In this document: piece after piece, positions 1 through 6,025 of the stretch
How positions within the stretch are numbered: the stretch's first letter is position 1
Layout of the letters: each line of letters opens with the position of its first letter
Assembly: GCA_002707655.1 (NCBI GenBank)
Contig: PANO01000065.1
Location: forward strand, 1-6,149
Direction of reading: 5' to 3'
Origin: Deltaproteobacteria bacterium
GTDB lineage: Bacteria > SAR324 > NAC60-12
DNA length: 6,149 bases
Notes under the pieces: generated by a model
Seen by the model: the letters and a program-made list of their open reading frames with translations, nothing else
Databases searched by the model: none
What the model was told of the DNA's origin: nothing
Program-made: the position numbers and the translations under genes

Positions 1-11
1 TCTGGAAAGGA

Positions 12-938
12 TTGATGACGGCCTTGCTGGCCCTGACCCTCTGCCTGCCCGCTTACGCCAAGAAGGTACCGGTGGGGATGCTCGCCAACCCGCAGGGCAA
101 GGTGGAGTACACCAAGAACGGCAAGAAGTGGAAGAAGGTCCGCCGCAACAAATTCATGTACAAGGGCTACATGGTCCGCCTCGGAGCCGACAGTTCCGTG
201 CAGTTCATCAACCAGAACACCGGGGGGTCCATCGCACTGACGGCCAATTCTGAGGCCAAAGTGACTCCGGAAGGGCTGGAAGCCGTGAAGGGTGAGCTGG
301 GAGCCAAGGAGACCAACGACCTGCTCTCCGGAATGTCGAAAAAATTTGCGAAGACGCAGAAGTACACGACGGTCCGGCGCTCCGCCAAAAAGGAGGGCAT
401 CCAGCTCAAACCAGGGCATCATGTCGTTACCCCGGATTTCCCGGAGATCGGCTGGGAAAGTGTGGGGTCAACGTACAGCTACCGTCTGCACATTGGGCAG
501 AAAGACAAAAAGACCAAGAAATGGGCCGACACAGAGGTGCTGGAGGTCCCCACCGTTGCGGACGATTTAGTGCGGGTGCAGGTCCAGCCACCCAAAAAAC
601 ACATGAGATACTATGTTGAAGTCCTCGACGGTTCCAAGGTGGTGTTCACAACAAAACAACGTCATTTCAAAAGGATGACGAAGAAAAAGCTCCAGAAGTT
701 CGATTCACAGAGCAAAAAAATTCAGGAAATGGACTCCTCGGGTTTTCTTTATGCTGGTGTTTTGAAAGACAATGGGCTACTCTTGCCCGCGATGGAATCG
801 TATGAACGTTTTTTCGCAGAGAGTGCGGATGATGAGGACATCAACGAGTTGAGACCGTTTTTAGTGGAGGTGTATTCAAGGTTGGGGCTGAGCTTACGCA
901 AAGCCAAGCTCCTCAGGGAGTACAAAACCAACCTCTGA
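12..938 (+). CDS. Exported FecR-like domain protein, lysine-rich (start uncertain)
   Basis: Not a gene I recognise by name. Residues about 2-16 form a hydrophobic segment ending in A-Y-A before KK, which looks like a signal peptide cleaved near residue 16. Residues about 20-90 have the FecR-like pattern: a G-K-V-E-Y strand, a W-K-K-V stretch, then a hydrophobic strand with L-G-A-D-S-S and a later 'I-A-L-T-A-N-S-E' strand. Residues about 140-215 (P-E-I-G-W, Y-S-Y-R-L, Y-Y-V-E-V-L-D-G) look like a small beta-sandwich. Residues about 225-305 look helical and could be TPR-like. Lysine is about 13% (40 of 308), so the protein is very basic. The frame begins TTG-ATG and stays open to the window edge (TGG AAA GGA). 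The signal peptide lacks a positive n-region unless that upstream Lys is included, so the real start may be before base 1. GGAAAGGA at 4-11 could instead serve as a ribosome site. In related proteins this fold occurs in periplasmic or cell-surface proteins; the specific role here is unknown. Confidence 0.75.
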   Translation: MMTALLALTLCLPAYAKKVPVGMLANPQGKVEYTKNGKKWKKVRRNKFMYKGYMVRLGADSSVQFINQNTGGSIALTANSEAKVTPEGLEAVKGELGAKETNDLLSGMSKKFAKTQKYTTVRRSAKKEGIQLKPGHHVVTPDFPEIGWESVGSTYSYRLHIGQKDKKTKKWADTEVLEVPTVADDLVRVQVQPPKKHMRYYVEVLDGSKVVFTTKQRHFKRMTKKKLQKFDSQSKKIQEMDSSGFLYAGVLKDNGLLLPAMESYERFFAESADDEDINELRPFLVEVYSRLGLSLRKAKLLREYKTNL

Positions 939-949
939 TTGCCTCCACC

Positions 950-978
950 GGACAGGGTACCGGGGGGGTGCCCTGTCC
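950..978 (+). terminator. Hairpin terminator between convergent genes
   Basis: Bases 950-961 pair with 967-978 to give a 12-bp GC-rich stem with a five-G loop, followed by TTCTCTC. It sits 11 bases after the stop of the FecR-like gene and 5 bases beyond the stop of purB on the other strand. One pair is G.U in the plus-strand transcript but becomes an A/C mismatch in the minus-strand transcript. The pyrimidine tail is also only on the plus side. The hairpin therefore fits best as a terminator for the rightward gene and a weaker one for the leftward operon. The U-tract is poor, so its efficiency is uncertain. Confidence 0.65.
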
Positions 979-983
979 TTCTC

Positions 984-2426
984 TCAAAGGACGGGTGCTG
1001 GTCGCACGGTCTGTGCGTCTGGAAACCGCTTCTGCCATTTCCTGACTTCTCCTACAAACACATCGACCTGCTGAGGTGCAGATCCCATAAAGCGTCCGGG
1101 ATCATCCAGCACCTTGCAAATGTCCTCCAACGCAAGTGGCAGTCGCTCGTCGGACACGAGCCGTTCCGGCAGGTTGTTATCGTTGCGGACGCCGTCCCGC
1201 AACTCCTGAGCGGTGGCAACGGCGTGTTCCTTGATGACCTCGTGGGCGACTTCACGGCCACTGCCGCGCCGGACCGCTTCCATGAGTAGAGCGGTGGTGG
1301 CGAGGAAGGGCAATTCGCGCTCGATCTCCGCCTGAATCGCAGCTTCGTAAAAACCCATCTCATCGAGAACCGTGAGGGCCGCTTCAAGCTGTCCGTCTGC
1401 CGCGAAGAACGCCCCCGGAAGTGCCACCCTCCGCACCACGGAACAGGCCACGTCCCCCTCGTTCCACTGGTCTCCGGACAACCCCATCAGCATGTTTGCA
1501 AAACCGTTGAGGATTTGGTGGAAACCGCCGATGCGCTCGCAGGTCCGGGCGTTCATCTTGTGGGGCATCGCTGAGGAACCGACCTGCCCTTTCCGGAAAC
1601 CTTCAGAAGCGAGTCCCTGCCCGGCCATCAGCCGCAGGGTTTTTGCAAAGCTGGAAAGCGGGGAACTGAGCGTGAAGAGCGCCTGCACGGCCTCGGCATC
1701 CAAACTTCGGGGATACACCTGACCAACCGCGTTGAGCGATGCCGGGCACTTGAGGTGGGTGCGGATTTGCTCCGTGAGTTGCTGTACCTTCTCGCCATCG
1801 CCAAGCAGTTGCCACTGGTCGAACTGGGTACCGACCGCCCCCTGCAAGCCTCGGACGGGATAGGTTTCCGCAAGGTGATCGAGCCGCTGGAGGGCTTGTA
1901 GCAGTTCCTCGCCGAACATCGCCAGCCGCTTGCCCACCGTTGTCGGTTGGGCCGGAACGTTGTGGGTGCGGGCAACGAGTAGCAGACTGCGGGTGCGGGA
2001 GGCCCAATCCGACATACGCAGCAAGACCGCAACCGCCTTGGTCCGCAGCAAGTCGAGGGAACGCAACACCTGAAGTTGCTCCACGTTGTCAGTGAGGTCA
2101 CGGCTGGTGAGACCCATGTGGACGTACTCGTGTCCAGCGAGGGCACAGAATTCCTCGATGCGGGCCTTGACATCATGCCGCAGGATCCGTTCGCGTTCGG
2201 CAATGCTGGCGAGATCGACTTGGTTGCGGACCTGCTCGTAGTCGGCAATGGCGGCTTCCGGAATGGCGACACCGAGCGAGTGCTGCGCCCGCATCACGGC
2301 GATCCAGAATTCGCGCTCCAGCCGCACCTTGCCCTCCGGAGACCAAATCACGCACATCGCCGTGCTGGCGTAGCGTGAGGCAAGAATGTCAGGGATTTTC
2401 TTAGCGGTAGCAGGAGAACCGCTCAT
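984..2426 (-). CDS. purB: Adenylosuccinate lyase
   Basis: PurB cleaves SAICAR to AICAR plus fumarate, and adenylosuccinate to AMP plus fumarate, in cytosolic purine biosynthesis. The 480-residue product has the fumarase/aspartase superfamily layout. R-H-D-V is at 83-86, T-S-R-D-L-T-D-N at 107-114, and T-H-N-V-P-A-Q at 154-160 with the likely general-acid His155. The superfamily signature G-S-S-A-M-P-H-K-M-N is at 283-292 and carries the catalytic-loop serine and Lys290. The N-terminus (A-S-R-Y-A-S, then I-W-S-P-E), the Q-W-N-E-G-D-V block at 320-326 and the S-V-V-R-R-V-A-L-P block at 329-337 match the longer type that I recall from actinobacteria, rather than the roughly 430-residue Bacillus type. 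It is the last gene of the leftward operon. Its ATG overlaps the trpS stop as ATGA, and no clear Shine-Dalgarno precedes it, which points to translational coupling. The start is supported because the Arg-Tyr-Ala-Ser block falls at its usual place near the N-terminus. Confidence 0.96.
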   Translation of the reverse strand: MSGSPATAKKIPDILASRYASTAMCVIWSPEGKVRLEREFWIAVMRAQHSLGVAIPEAAIADYEQVRNQVDLASIAERERILRHDVKARIEEFCALAGHEYVHMGLTSRDLTDNVEQLQVLRSLDLLRTKAVAVLLRMSDWASRTRSLLLVARTHNVPAQPTTVGKRLAMFGEELLQALQRLDHLAETYPVRGLQGAVGTQFDQWQLLGDGEKVQQLTEQIRTHLKCPASLNAVGQVYPRSLDAEAVQALFTLSSPLSSFAKTLRLMAGQGLASEGFRKGQVGSSAMPHKMNARTCERIGGFHQILNGFANMLMGLSGDQWNEGDVACSVVRRVALPGAFFAADGQLEAALTVLDEMGFYEAAIQAEIERELPFLATTALLMEAVRRGSGREVAHEVIKEHAVATAQELRDGVRNDNNLPERLVSDERLPLALEDICKVLDDPGRFMGSAPQQVDVFVGEVRKWQKRFPDAQTVRPAPVL

Positions 2427-3400
2427 TTGTAAAGACCGACGCGGCTGCGAACCCGAGCCAGCACTTCTCGTGCAACCAGCTTGGCCTTGTCGCGTCCGGC
2501 TTCAAGGATGCCTTCGAGCTGTTCCGGATTGCTGCGCAGGGCGTTGTAGCGTTCGCGGGCGTCGGCCAGTTCCGCATTCACGCGCTCAAAGCAAAGCTGC
2601 TTGGCCTCGCCGTAGCCCAAGCCTCCGGCGCGATAGCGTTCAGCTAGAGCAGCTTGTTCATCCTCGTTGGCGAAACAACGGTAGAGCGCAAAGACCCCGC
2701 AGGTGTCCGGATCCTTGAGTTCCTCCACCGTCTTGGAGTCGGTCTGCATCTTCATCACCGCCTTGCGCAGCGTCTGCACCGGTGCAAAGAGCGGGATGAT
2801 GTTGTTGTAGGACTTGCTCATCTTCTGTCCGTCCAGCCCCGGAATCGTGGCCACCTTGTTCTCAATCAACGCCTCCGGAACCACAAGGGCTTCACCATAG
2901 GTGTTGTTGAAGTGGATCGCCATGTCACGGGTCATTTCCAAGTGCTGCTGCTGGTCCTTGCCCACCGGCACGAAATTGGTGTCGTAGAGCAGGATGTCCG
3001 CTGCCATCAGGATGGGGTAGTTGTACAGCCCCATGTTCACCTCCTGGCCCTTCGTGGAGGCGTCCTTGAAGGCATGGGCGCGGTCGAGCAAACCTTTGCC
3101 CGTGACGCAGGAGAGCATCCACGTCAGTTCAGTGACTTCCGGGACATCCGACTGCCGATAGAAGGTGTGGCGGTCAAAGTCCATCCCCAACGCGGCAAAA
3201 GTCGCGGTCAGGTCATAGGTGTACTCTTGGAGCAGTGGCGCCTCGCGGAGCGTTGTGAGGGCATGGTAATCCGCGATAAAATAAAAGGTTTCGTGGATTT
3301 CCTGAAGCTTAAGGGCAGGACGGATCATGCCCAGATAGTTCCCCAAGTGGGGCGTTCCCGTGGGCTTGATCCCGGAGAGTGAGCGGAGTGTCGCCGTCAT
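2423..3400 (-). CDS. trpS: Tryptophanyl-tRNA synthetase
   Basis: This class I aminoacyl-tRNA synthetase activates tryptophan with ATP and charges tRNA-Trp in the cytosol. The length, 325 residues, is normal for bacterial TrpRS. The HIGH-type motif is T-G-T-P-H-L-G-N at 14-21, and the KMSKS loop is complete at 193-197 within [10 protein letters not shown]. The tryptophan-pocket block [13 protein letters not shown] (127-139) is intact, including Asp135, equivalent to the Trp-indole-binding Asp132 of the E. coli enzyme. [12 protein letters not shown] follows at 144-155. The [11 protein letters not shown] form around the loop differs from the E. coli/Bacillus form and matches a second bacterial subgroup. 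The start overlaps the rpmA stop (ATGA, 3397-3400) and the stop overlaps the purB start (2423-2426). With no well-spaced Shine-Dalgarno, translation is probably coupled to rpmA. Confidence 0.97.
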   Translation of the reverse strand: MTATLRSLSGIKPTGTPHLGNYLGMIRPALKLQEIHETFYFIADYHALTTLREAPLLQEYTYDLTATFAALGMDFDRHTFYRQSDVPEVTELTWMLSCVTGKGLLDRAHAFKDASTKGQEVNMGLYNYPILMAADILLYDTNFVPVGKDQQQHLEMTRDMAIHFNNTYGEALVVPEALIENKVATIPGLDGQKMSKSYNNIIPLFAPVQTLRKAVMKMQTDSKTVEELKDPDTCGVFALYRCFANEDEQAALAERYRAGGLGYGEAKQLCFERVNAELADARERYNALRSNPEQLEGILEAGRDKAKLVAREVLARVRSRVGLYK

Positions 3401-3678
3401 GCTCCGGCGGCGGCAGTCTCGGCGGTGGCGATAATGTGGATCGACCTCCGGTTCCTCGGGCCTCCCTTGTTAAACTTCACAAAGCCATCGATCAGCGCAA
3501 AGAGCGTGAAATCGTTGCCAGTGCCGACGTTCTTGCCGGCGTGGAAGCTGGAGCCGACTTGGCGGACGAGAATATTGCCAGCGCGGACAAACTCCCCGCC
3601 GAACTTCTTGACGCCACGGCGCTTGCCTGCGGAGTCGCGTCCATTGTGGCTACTGCCACCTGCTTTCTTGTGTGCCAT
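3397..3678 (-). CDS. rpmA: 50S ribosomal protein L27
   Basis: L27 is a small basic protein of the large ribosomal subunit whose N-terminal tail reaches the peptidyl transferase centre. The 93-residue product begins [10 protein letters not shown], the classic L27 start. There is no Firmicutes-type N-terminal extension that would need protease removal. N-G-R-D-S-A-G-K-R follows, then the core [10 protein letters not shown] and [10 protein letters not shown], and [12 protein letters not shown]. The C-terminus ends in an Ala/Thr-rich tail ([10 protein letters not shown]) that is probably disordered. It lies 30 bases after rplU, the near-universal neighbour. Its stop overlaps the trpS ATG by four bases. 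I see no strong Shine-Dalgarno in the 30-base gap. The usual downstream partner obgE is absent, with trpS in its place. Confidence 0.98.
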   Translation of the reverse strand: MAHKKAGGSSHNGRDSAGKRRGVKKFGGEFVRAGNILVRQVGSSFHAGKNVGTGNDFTLFALIDGFVKFNKGGPRNRRSIHIIATAETAAAGA

Positions 3679-3708
3679 CGTGCGATACGGAGTTGGGGTT
3701 CAAAGTCG

Positions 3709-4023
3709 TCAGGATTGGATCGCGTCGATCTTCACGACCGTGTGCCGTTGGCGGTGCCCCTGCTTCTTGCGGTAGCCCTTGCGGCGCTTGCGCTTGAAGA
3801 TGATGATCTTCTTGGCCTTGCGCTCTTCCACCACCGTGCCCTGAATCTTGGCTCCGGCAACGAGCGGCTGGCCGACTTGCACCTCACCGTCGTCCTGACT
3901 GACGAGCAACACCTGATCGTTCTCGTAGGCGTCCCCAGGCTGGGCTTCAAAGCGGTTCATCCAAACGGTCTCTCCGGGACTCACCCGAAGTTGGTGTCCG
4001 CCGGCGCGAATAATTGCGTACAT
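3709..4023 (-). CDS. rplU: 50S ribosomal protein L21
   Basis: L21 binds 23S rRNA in the large ribosomal subunit. The 104-residue product has the expected length and begins M-Y-A-I-I-R-A-G-G-H-Q, a variant of the usual M-Y-A-V-I-x-T-G-G-K-Q. The L21 signature lies near the C-terminus: I-I-I-F-K-R-K-R-R-K-G-Y-R-K-K-Q-G-H-R-Q (73-92), ending T-V-V-K-I. It is the first gene of the leftward operon rplU-rpmA-trpS-purB. An AGGA about ten bases before the ATG (plus-strand TCCT at 4034-4037) is a plausible but slightly distant ribosome site. A good promoter lies roughly 40-70 bases upstream, giving a short 5' leader of about 37 bases. Confidence 0.98.
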   Translation of the reverse strand: MYAIIRAGGHQLRVSPGETVWMNRFEAQPGDAYENDQVLLVSQDDGEVQVGQPLVAGAKIQGTVVEERKAKKIIIFKRKRRKGYRKKQGHRQRHTVVKIDAIQS

Positions 4024-4066
4024 GGTCTTGCTGTCCTGATTGGGGTCTCAAATGAGCAAACCCTAT

Positions 4067-4095
4067 TTTATAGCGGGTTCCCGGGCGCTTGGCAA
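4067..4095 (-). promoter_or_regulatory. Sigma70-type promoter for rplU-rpmA-trpS-purB
   Basis: Read on the minus strand, TTGCCA (4095-4090, one mismatch to TTGACA) is followed after exactly 17 bases by TATAAA (4072-4067, one mismatch to TATAAT). Transcription would start near 4060, about 37 bases before the rplU ATG. Position, spacing and match quality all agree, and this is the best promoter in the window. It is predicted from sequence only. Confidence 0.7.
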
Positions 4096-4144
4096 GGCAT
4101 TTCGATACCAAAGCCCTTCACAGCCCAACCTAACACCTTTGAGG

Positions 4145-4173
4145 TTTCGAGAGGCAAGTATGTGTGGTATACT
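4145..4173 (+). promoter_or_regulatory. Extended -10 promoter for the ATP synthase operon
   Basis: TGGTATACT at 4165-4173 is an extended -10 element (TGn followed by TATACT, one mismatch to TATAAT). The hexamer 17 bases upstream, TTTCGA at 4145-4150, is a poor -35, which extended -10 promoters tolerate. Start of transcription is expected near 4180, about 45 bases before the first atp start codon. This start would exclude the in-frame ATGs at 4040, 4052 and 4160 as starts for the first gene. Confidence 0.5.
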
Positions 4174-4225
4174 ATTTTTCGAACGAAATCAAGTCCACTC
4201 AAACAAAGACTCTCACGCTCTCAGC

Positions 4226-4480
4226 ATGCCCAGACTCAACCCCCGCTTGCTGATGTACAGTTCATTGGGCGTGGAACTCGGCCTTTCCGTGGTGGTCGGA
4301 TTCTGGCTGGGAAGCTGGCTGGACGGGGTGTTCGACACTGATCCGTGGCTGCTGTTCGTCTTTGGGCTGGCGGGAATCGTGGCAGGCTACCGCAGCATCT
4401 ACCGGCTGCACCGCCGAGTGCAGCAGGACAGTCGTGAGGAGTCCGGCGACTCCACGTCTTCGACACCGAACAACGGATGA
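4226..4480 (+). CDS. AtpZ/AtpI-type ATP synthase accessory membrane protein
   Basis: This small inner-membrane protein, 84 residues from ATG 4226, belongs to the AtpZ-like family found at the head of F-type ATP synthase operons. Family members have been linked to Fo assembly and to Mg2+/Ca2+ handling. Two membrane segments are visible, about 10-33 (S-L-G-V-E-L-G-L-S-V-V-V-G-F-W-L-G) and 41-57. The family hallmarks are G-x-W-L-D at 29-33 and D-P-W-L-L-F-V-F-G-L-A-G-I-V-A-G-Y-R between 39 and 56. A basic then acidic, Ser/Thr-rich cytoplasmic tail follows. The frame is open back to 4040, with a tempting ATG at 4160 preceded by GAGAGG. That ATG sits on the predicted -10 element and adds a non-family extension, so 4226 is preferred; ATG 4253 is another option. 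No clear Shine-Dalgarno precedes 4226. The stop overlaps the next ATG (ATGA at 4477-4480). Confidence 0.82.
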   Translation: MPRLNPRLLMYSSLGVELGLSVVVGFWLGSWLDGVFDTDPWLLFVFGLAGIVAGYRSIYRLHRRVQQDSREESGDSTSSTPNNG

Positions 4481-4899
4481 CCCCGGGCGTTTCCGAAACC
4501 GAGACCAATCCCAGCACCGCGATTTCCCGGACTCTGGTTCGGATCCGCAACCTCCTCTTCGTCGTCAGTGCTGGGTTGGCCTTAGCCACAAGCCCCTTCG
4601 GACTTGACGTGGTGGTGGGTTCTCTGATAGGATCAACAGTTGTGGTTTTAAACGTGCTGGGTTCAGCATGGCCCATCCGGCAGTTGTTGCTGCATCAGCG
4701 CATTCACCCCATGCTCGTGCTGTTCCAACTGCTCAAGTTGGGGCTATCCGGAGTGGTGCTGTACGTGGCTATCCTCCACTTTGAAGTTTCGGCAACTGGA
4801 TTGCTCATTGGGCTTTCCAACATCATCTTGACCTCGCTGCTCTACACCGTCCTGAATTCTGGGTCTCCCGGCAACGAATCGCCTCCTACAAACACCTAA
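4477..4899 (+). CDS. AtpI-like ATP synthase subunit I protein
   Basis: This is a 140-residue, probably four-helix membrane protein. After a polar N-terminus (1-22), hydrophobic segments lie at about 25-40, 43-61, 79-99 and 106-126, followed by a polar tail. The pattern fits the ATP synthase I family (AtpI/UncI): small-residue-rich second helix (V-V-V-G-S-L-I-G-S), then N-V-L, a basic loop (R-Q-L-L-L-H-Q-R), a lysine in helix 3 (L-L-K-L-G-L) and G-L-L-I-G-L-S-N in helix 4. AtpI proteins act as chaperones for c-ring assembly in some bacteria. Sequence conservation in this family is low, so position supports the call: it sits between an AtpZ-like gene and atpB. It overlaps the gene before by four bases (ATGA) and shares one base with the atpB ATG (TAATG). 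AtpR, the Ca/Mg-linked protein of N-type ATPases, is an alternative label. Confidence 0.75.
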   Translation: MTPGVSETETNPSTAISRTLVRIRNLLFVVSAGLALATSPFGLDVVVGSLIGSTVVVLNVLGSAWPIRQLLLHQRIHPMLVLFQLLKLGLSGVVLYVAILHFEVSATGLLIGLSNIILTSLLYTVLNSGSPGNESPPTNT

Positions 4900-5681
4900 T
4901 GCTTTGCAAACGACTCGGACTCGTTGGTTTTTTTCTTATGCTGGCCTCCCCGGTGTTTGCCGCAGCGGGCGGATTCACATGGTCGCACCTCCTGCTCGGC
5001 TGGCTGGAAGCACCGCTAGTGGAATGGGGCATTGACCCTTTGCCGATTCTGGACATGCTGATCGTCGCGGTCGTACTGATCGTGGTCGCCTTCATCGCGG
5101 GGAAACCCTTCCGCAGCACTGAGATGCGCGAACCCACAGGACAGGCCGACTTGGCGCACTTCGCAGAAGTCACGGTGGACGGAATTTTGTCCTTCTTGAG
5201 TGGAATCATTAAACACGGCGTGGGCGCACGTCCGGTGTTGCCACTGCTGGGAACCTATGGCCTTTTCATCCTCTTCCTCAACCTTTCCGGTCTGATTCCG
5301 GGCTTCAACCCGCCGACCGATCAGTTCAACGTCACCATTGCTTTTGCCGTCATCATTTTCGTATTGACTCACTATCTGGGGATCAAGCAGAACGGTAGCC
5401 ACTACATCAAGCAGTTTTTGGGGCCGATGCCCGTGCTCGTCCCTCTGATGCTTCCTATCGAAATCATCAGCCATCTCGTCCGACCCCTCTCGCTCTCCAT
5501 CCGCTTGTTTGGGAACATGACGGGAGACCACAAGGTGGTGTTGATCTTCTCCGCGATCTTAGCGGTGGGTCTGCCTATCCCCTTCATGGGCATGGGTATT
5601 TTGGTGTCAGTGCTGCAAGCCTTCGTGTTTGTGTTGCTGTCCGCCATTTATTTTGAAATGGCGATGAGTGAAGCTCACTGA
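4899..5681 (+). CDS. atpB: ATP synthase subunit a
   Basis: Subunit a forms the two half-channels of the Fo sector that carry ions to and from the rotor ring. The 260-residue product contains the hallmark block [11 protein letters not shown] in which Arg202 is the essential stator arginine (E. coli Arg210). Asn206 matches N214, Glu188 matches E196, and Gln240 in L-Q-A-F-V-F matches Q252. The E. coli Glu219 and His245 positions are His211 and Gly233 here, by my own alignment. Residues 1-22 (M-L-C-K-R-L, a hydrophobic run, then S-P-V-F-A-A-A-G) look like a cleavable signal peptide. About five membrane helices follow, including [10 protein letters not shown] at 128-137. The ATG shares a base with the preceding stop (TAATG), and no Shine-Dalgarno is visible, so coupling is likely. 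The product ends in the family-typical Y-F-E-M-A. Confidence 0.97.
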   Translation: MLCKRLGLVGFFLMLASPVFAAAGGFTWSHLLLGWLEAPLVEWGIDPLPILDMLIVAVVLIVVAFIAGKPFRSTEMREPTGQADLAHFAEVTVDGILSFLSGIIKHGVGARPVLPLLGTYGLFILFLNLSGLIPGFNPPTDQFNVTIAFAVIIFVLTHYLGIKQNGSHYIKQFLGPMPVLVPLMLPIEIISHLVRPLSLSIRLFGNMTGDHKVVLIFSAILAVGLPIPFMGMGILVSVLQAFVFVLLSAIYFEMAMSEAH

Positions 5682-5705
5682 TCGCAAAACCTCAATCAAC
5701 GGAAC

Positions 5706-5710
5706 AAGGA
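5706..5710 (+). promoter_or_regulatory. Strong ribosome binding site of atpE
   Basis: AAGGA lies five bases before ATG 5716. It fixes this start over the in-frame ATG at 5668, which lies inside atpB and would add 16 non-family residues ahead of the signal peptide. It is the only well-placed Shine-Dalgarno among the atp genes here, which fits the need for many c copies per complex. Confidence 0.8.
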
Positions 5711-5715
5711 ATTCC

Positions 5716-6015
5716 ATGAAAAAATTGCTCCTGTTCATCGGACTGATGGCTGTGGGTGCACCCCTCTACGCCGCAGAGTATGGTGAAATGGCAACGTTCG
5801 GAATCGCGCTGGGCGCAGGACTGGCCATCGGCATCGCCGCACTCGGTGGCGGCATCGGCCAAGGCATGGCCATGCGCGGTGCCCTCGAAGGCATCGCTCG
5901 CAACCCGAACGCTACGGACAAAATCTTCACCCCCATGATCATCGGCCTCGCCCTCATCGAGTCCCTCGTGATCTACGGTTTGGTGATCGCGTTCATGCTT
6001 CAGGGCAAGATCTGA
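5716..6015 (+). CDS. atpE: ATP synthase subunit c, with signal peptide
   Basis: Subunit c is the rotor-ring proteolipid of the Fo sector. The 99-residue product starts with a signal peptide (M-K-K, hydrophobic run, A-P-L-Y-A at 15-19, then A-E-Y), leaving a mature protein of about 80 residues, the usual size. Helix 1 (about 27-53) is glycine-rich (G-A-G-L-A-I-G-I and G-G-G-I-G-Q-G). The polar loop A-R-N-P-N-A (61-66) corresponds to the R-Q-P loop that contacts the central stalk. Helix 2 carries the ion-binding Glu82 in L-I-E-S-L-V-I-Y. By alignment to Na+-binding c subunits, Gln49, Glu82, Ser83 and Tyr87 match the Na+ ligand or supporting residues, but Leu84 replaces the usual Thr. Ion choice is therefore open. 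It lies 34 bases after atpB and carries the clearest Shine-Dalgarno of the operon. Confidence 0.97.
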   Translation: MKKLLLFIGLMAVGAPLYAAEYGEMATFGIALGAGLAIGIAALGGGIGQGMAMRGALEGIARNPNATDKIFTPMIIGLALIESLVIYGLVIAFMLQGKI

Positions 6016-6025
6016 CCCTGCCGCC

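Noticed and set aside
939..1289. Plus-strand open frame opposite the end of purB.
   Set aside because: It is antisense to a clear, full-length purB. Its product is Pro/Arg/Cys-rich with no recognisable motif, and its start runs into the terminator hairpin.
4043..4063. Six-pair hairpin in the rplU leader (minus-strand GGGTTT with AGACCC), possibly an autoregulatory element.
   Set aside because: The predicted transcript start near 4060 removes half of one arm, and no known L21 leader motif is recognisable.
4160..4225. ATG at 4160 with an upstream GAGAGG as an earlier start for the AtpZ-like gene; its M-C-G-I start recalls class II glutamine amidotransferases.
   Set aside because: The ATG sits just before and within the likely -10 promoter element, upstream of the predicted transcript start. 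The extra 22 residues do not look like the family, and nothing after M-C-G-I matches an amidotransferase.
2654..4341. Long plus-strand open frames antisense to trpS, rpmA and rplU (2654-3382 and 3379-4341).
   Set aside because: They are shadows of conserved genes in GC-rich DNA, with no domain pattern and no ribosome site. Strong protein signatures lie on the opposite strand.
4604..4633. TTGACG, an 18-base gap, then TAGGAT inside the AtpI-like gene, as an internal promoter.
   Set aside because: The -10 matches only four of six bases, and the site lies in coding sequence of a tightly coupled operon. This level of match is expected by chance.
5668..5715. Upstream in-frame ATG for atpE inside the end of atpB.
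   Set aside because: The start at 5716 has a strong, well-spaced AAGGA and begins with a normal M-K-K signal peptide. The longer form adds 16 polar residues before it.
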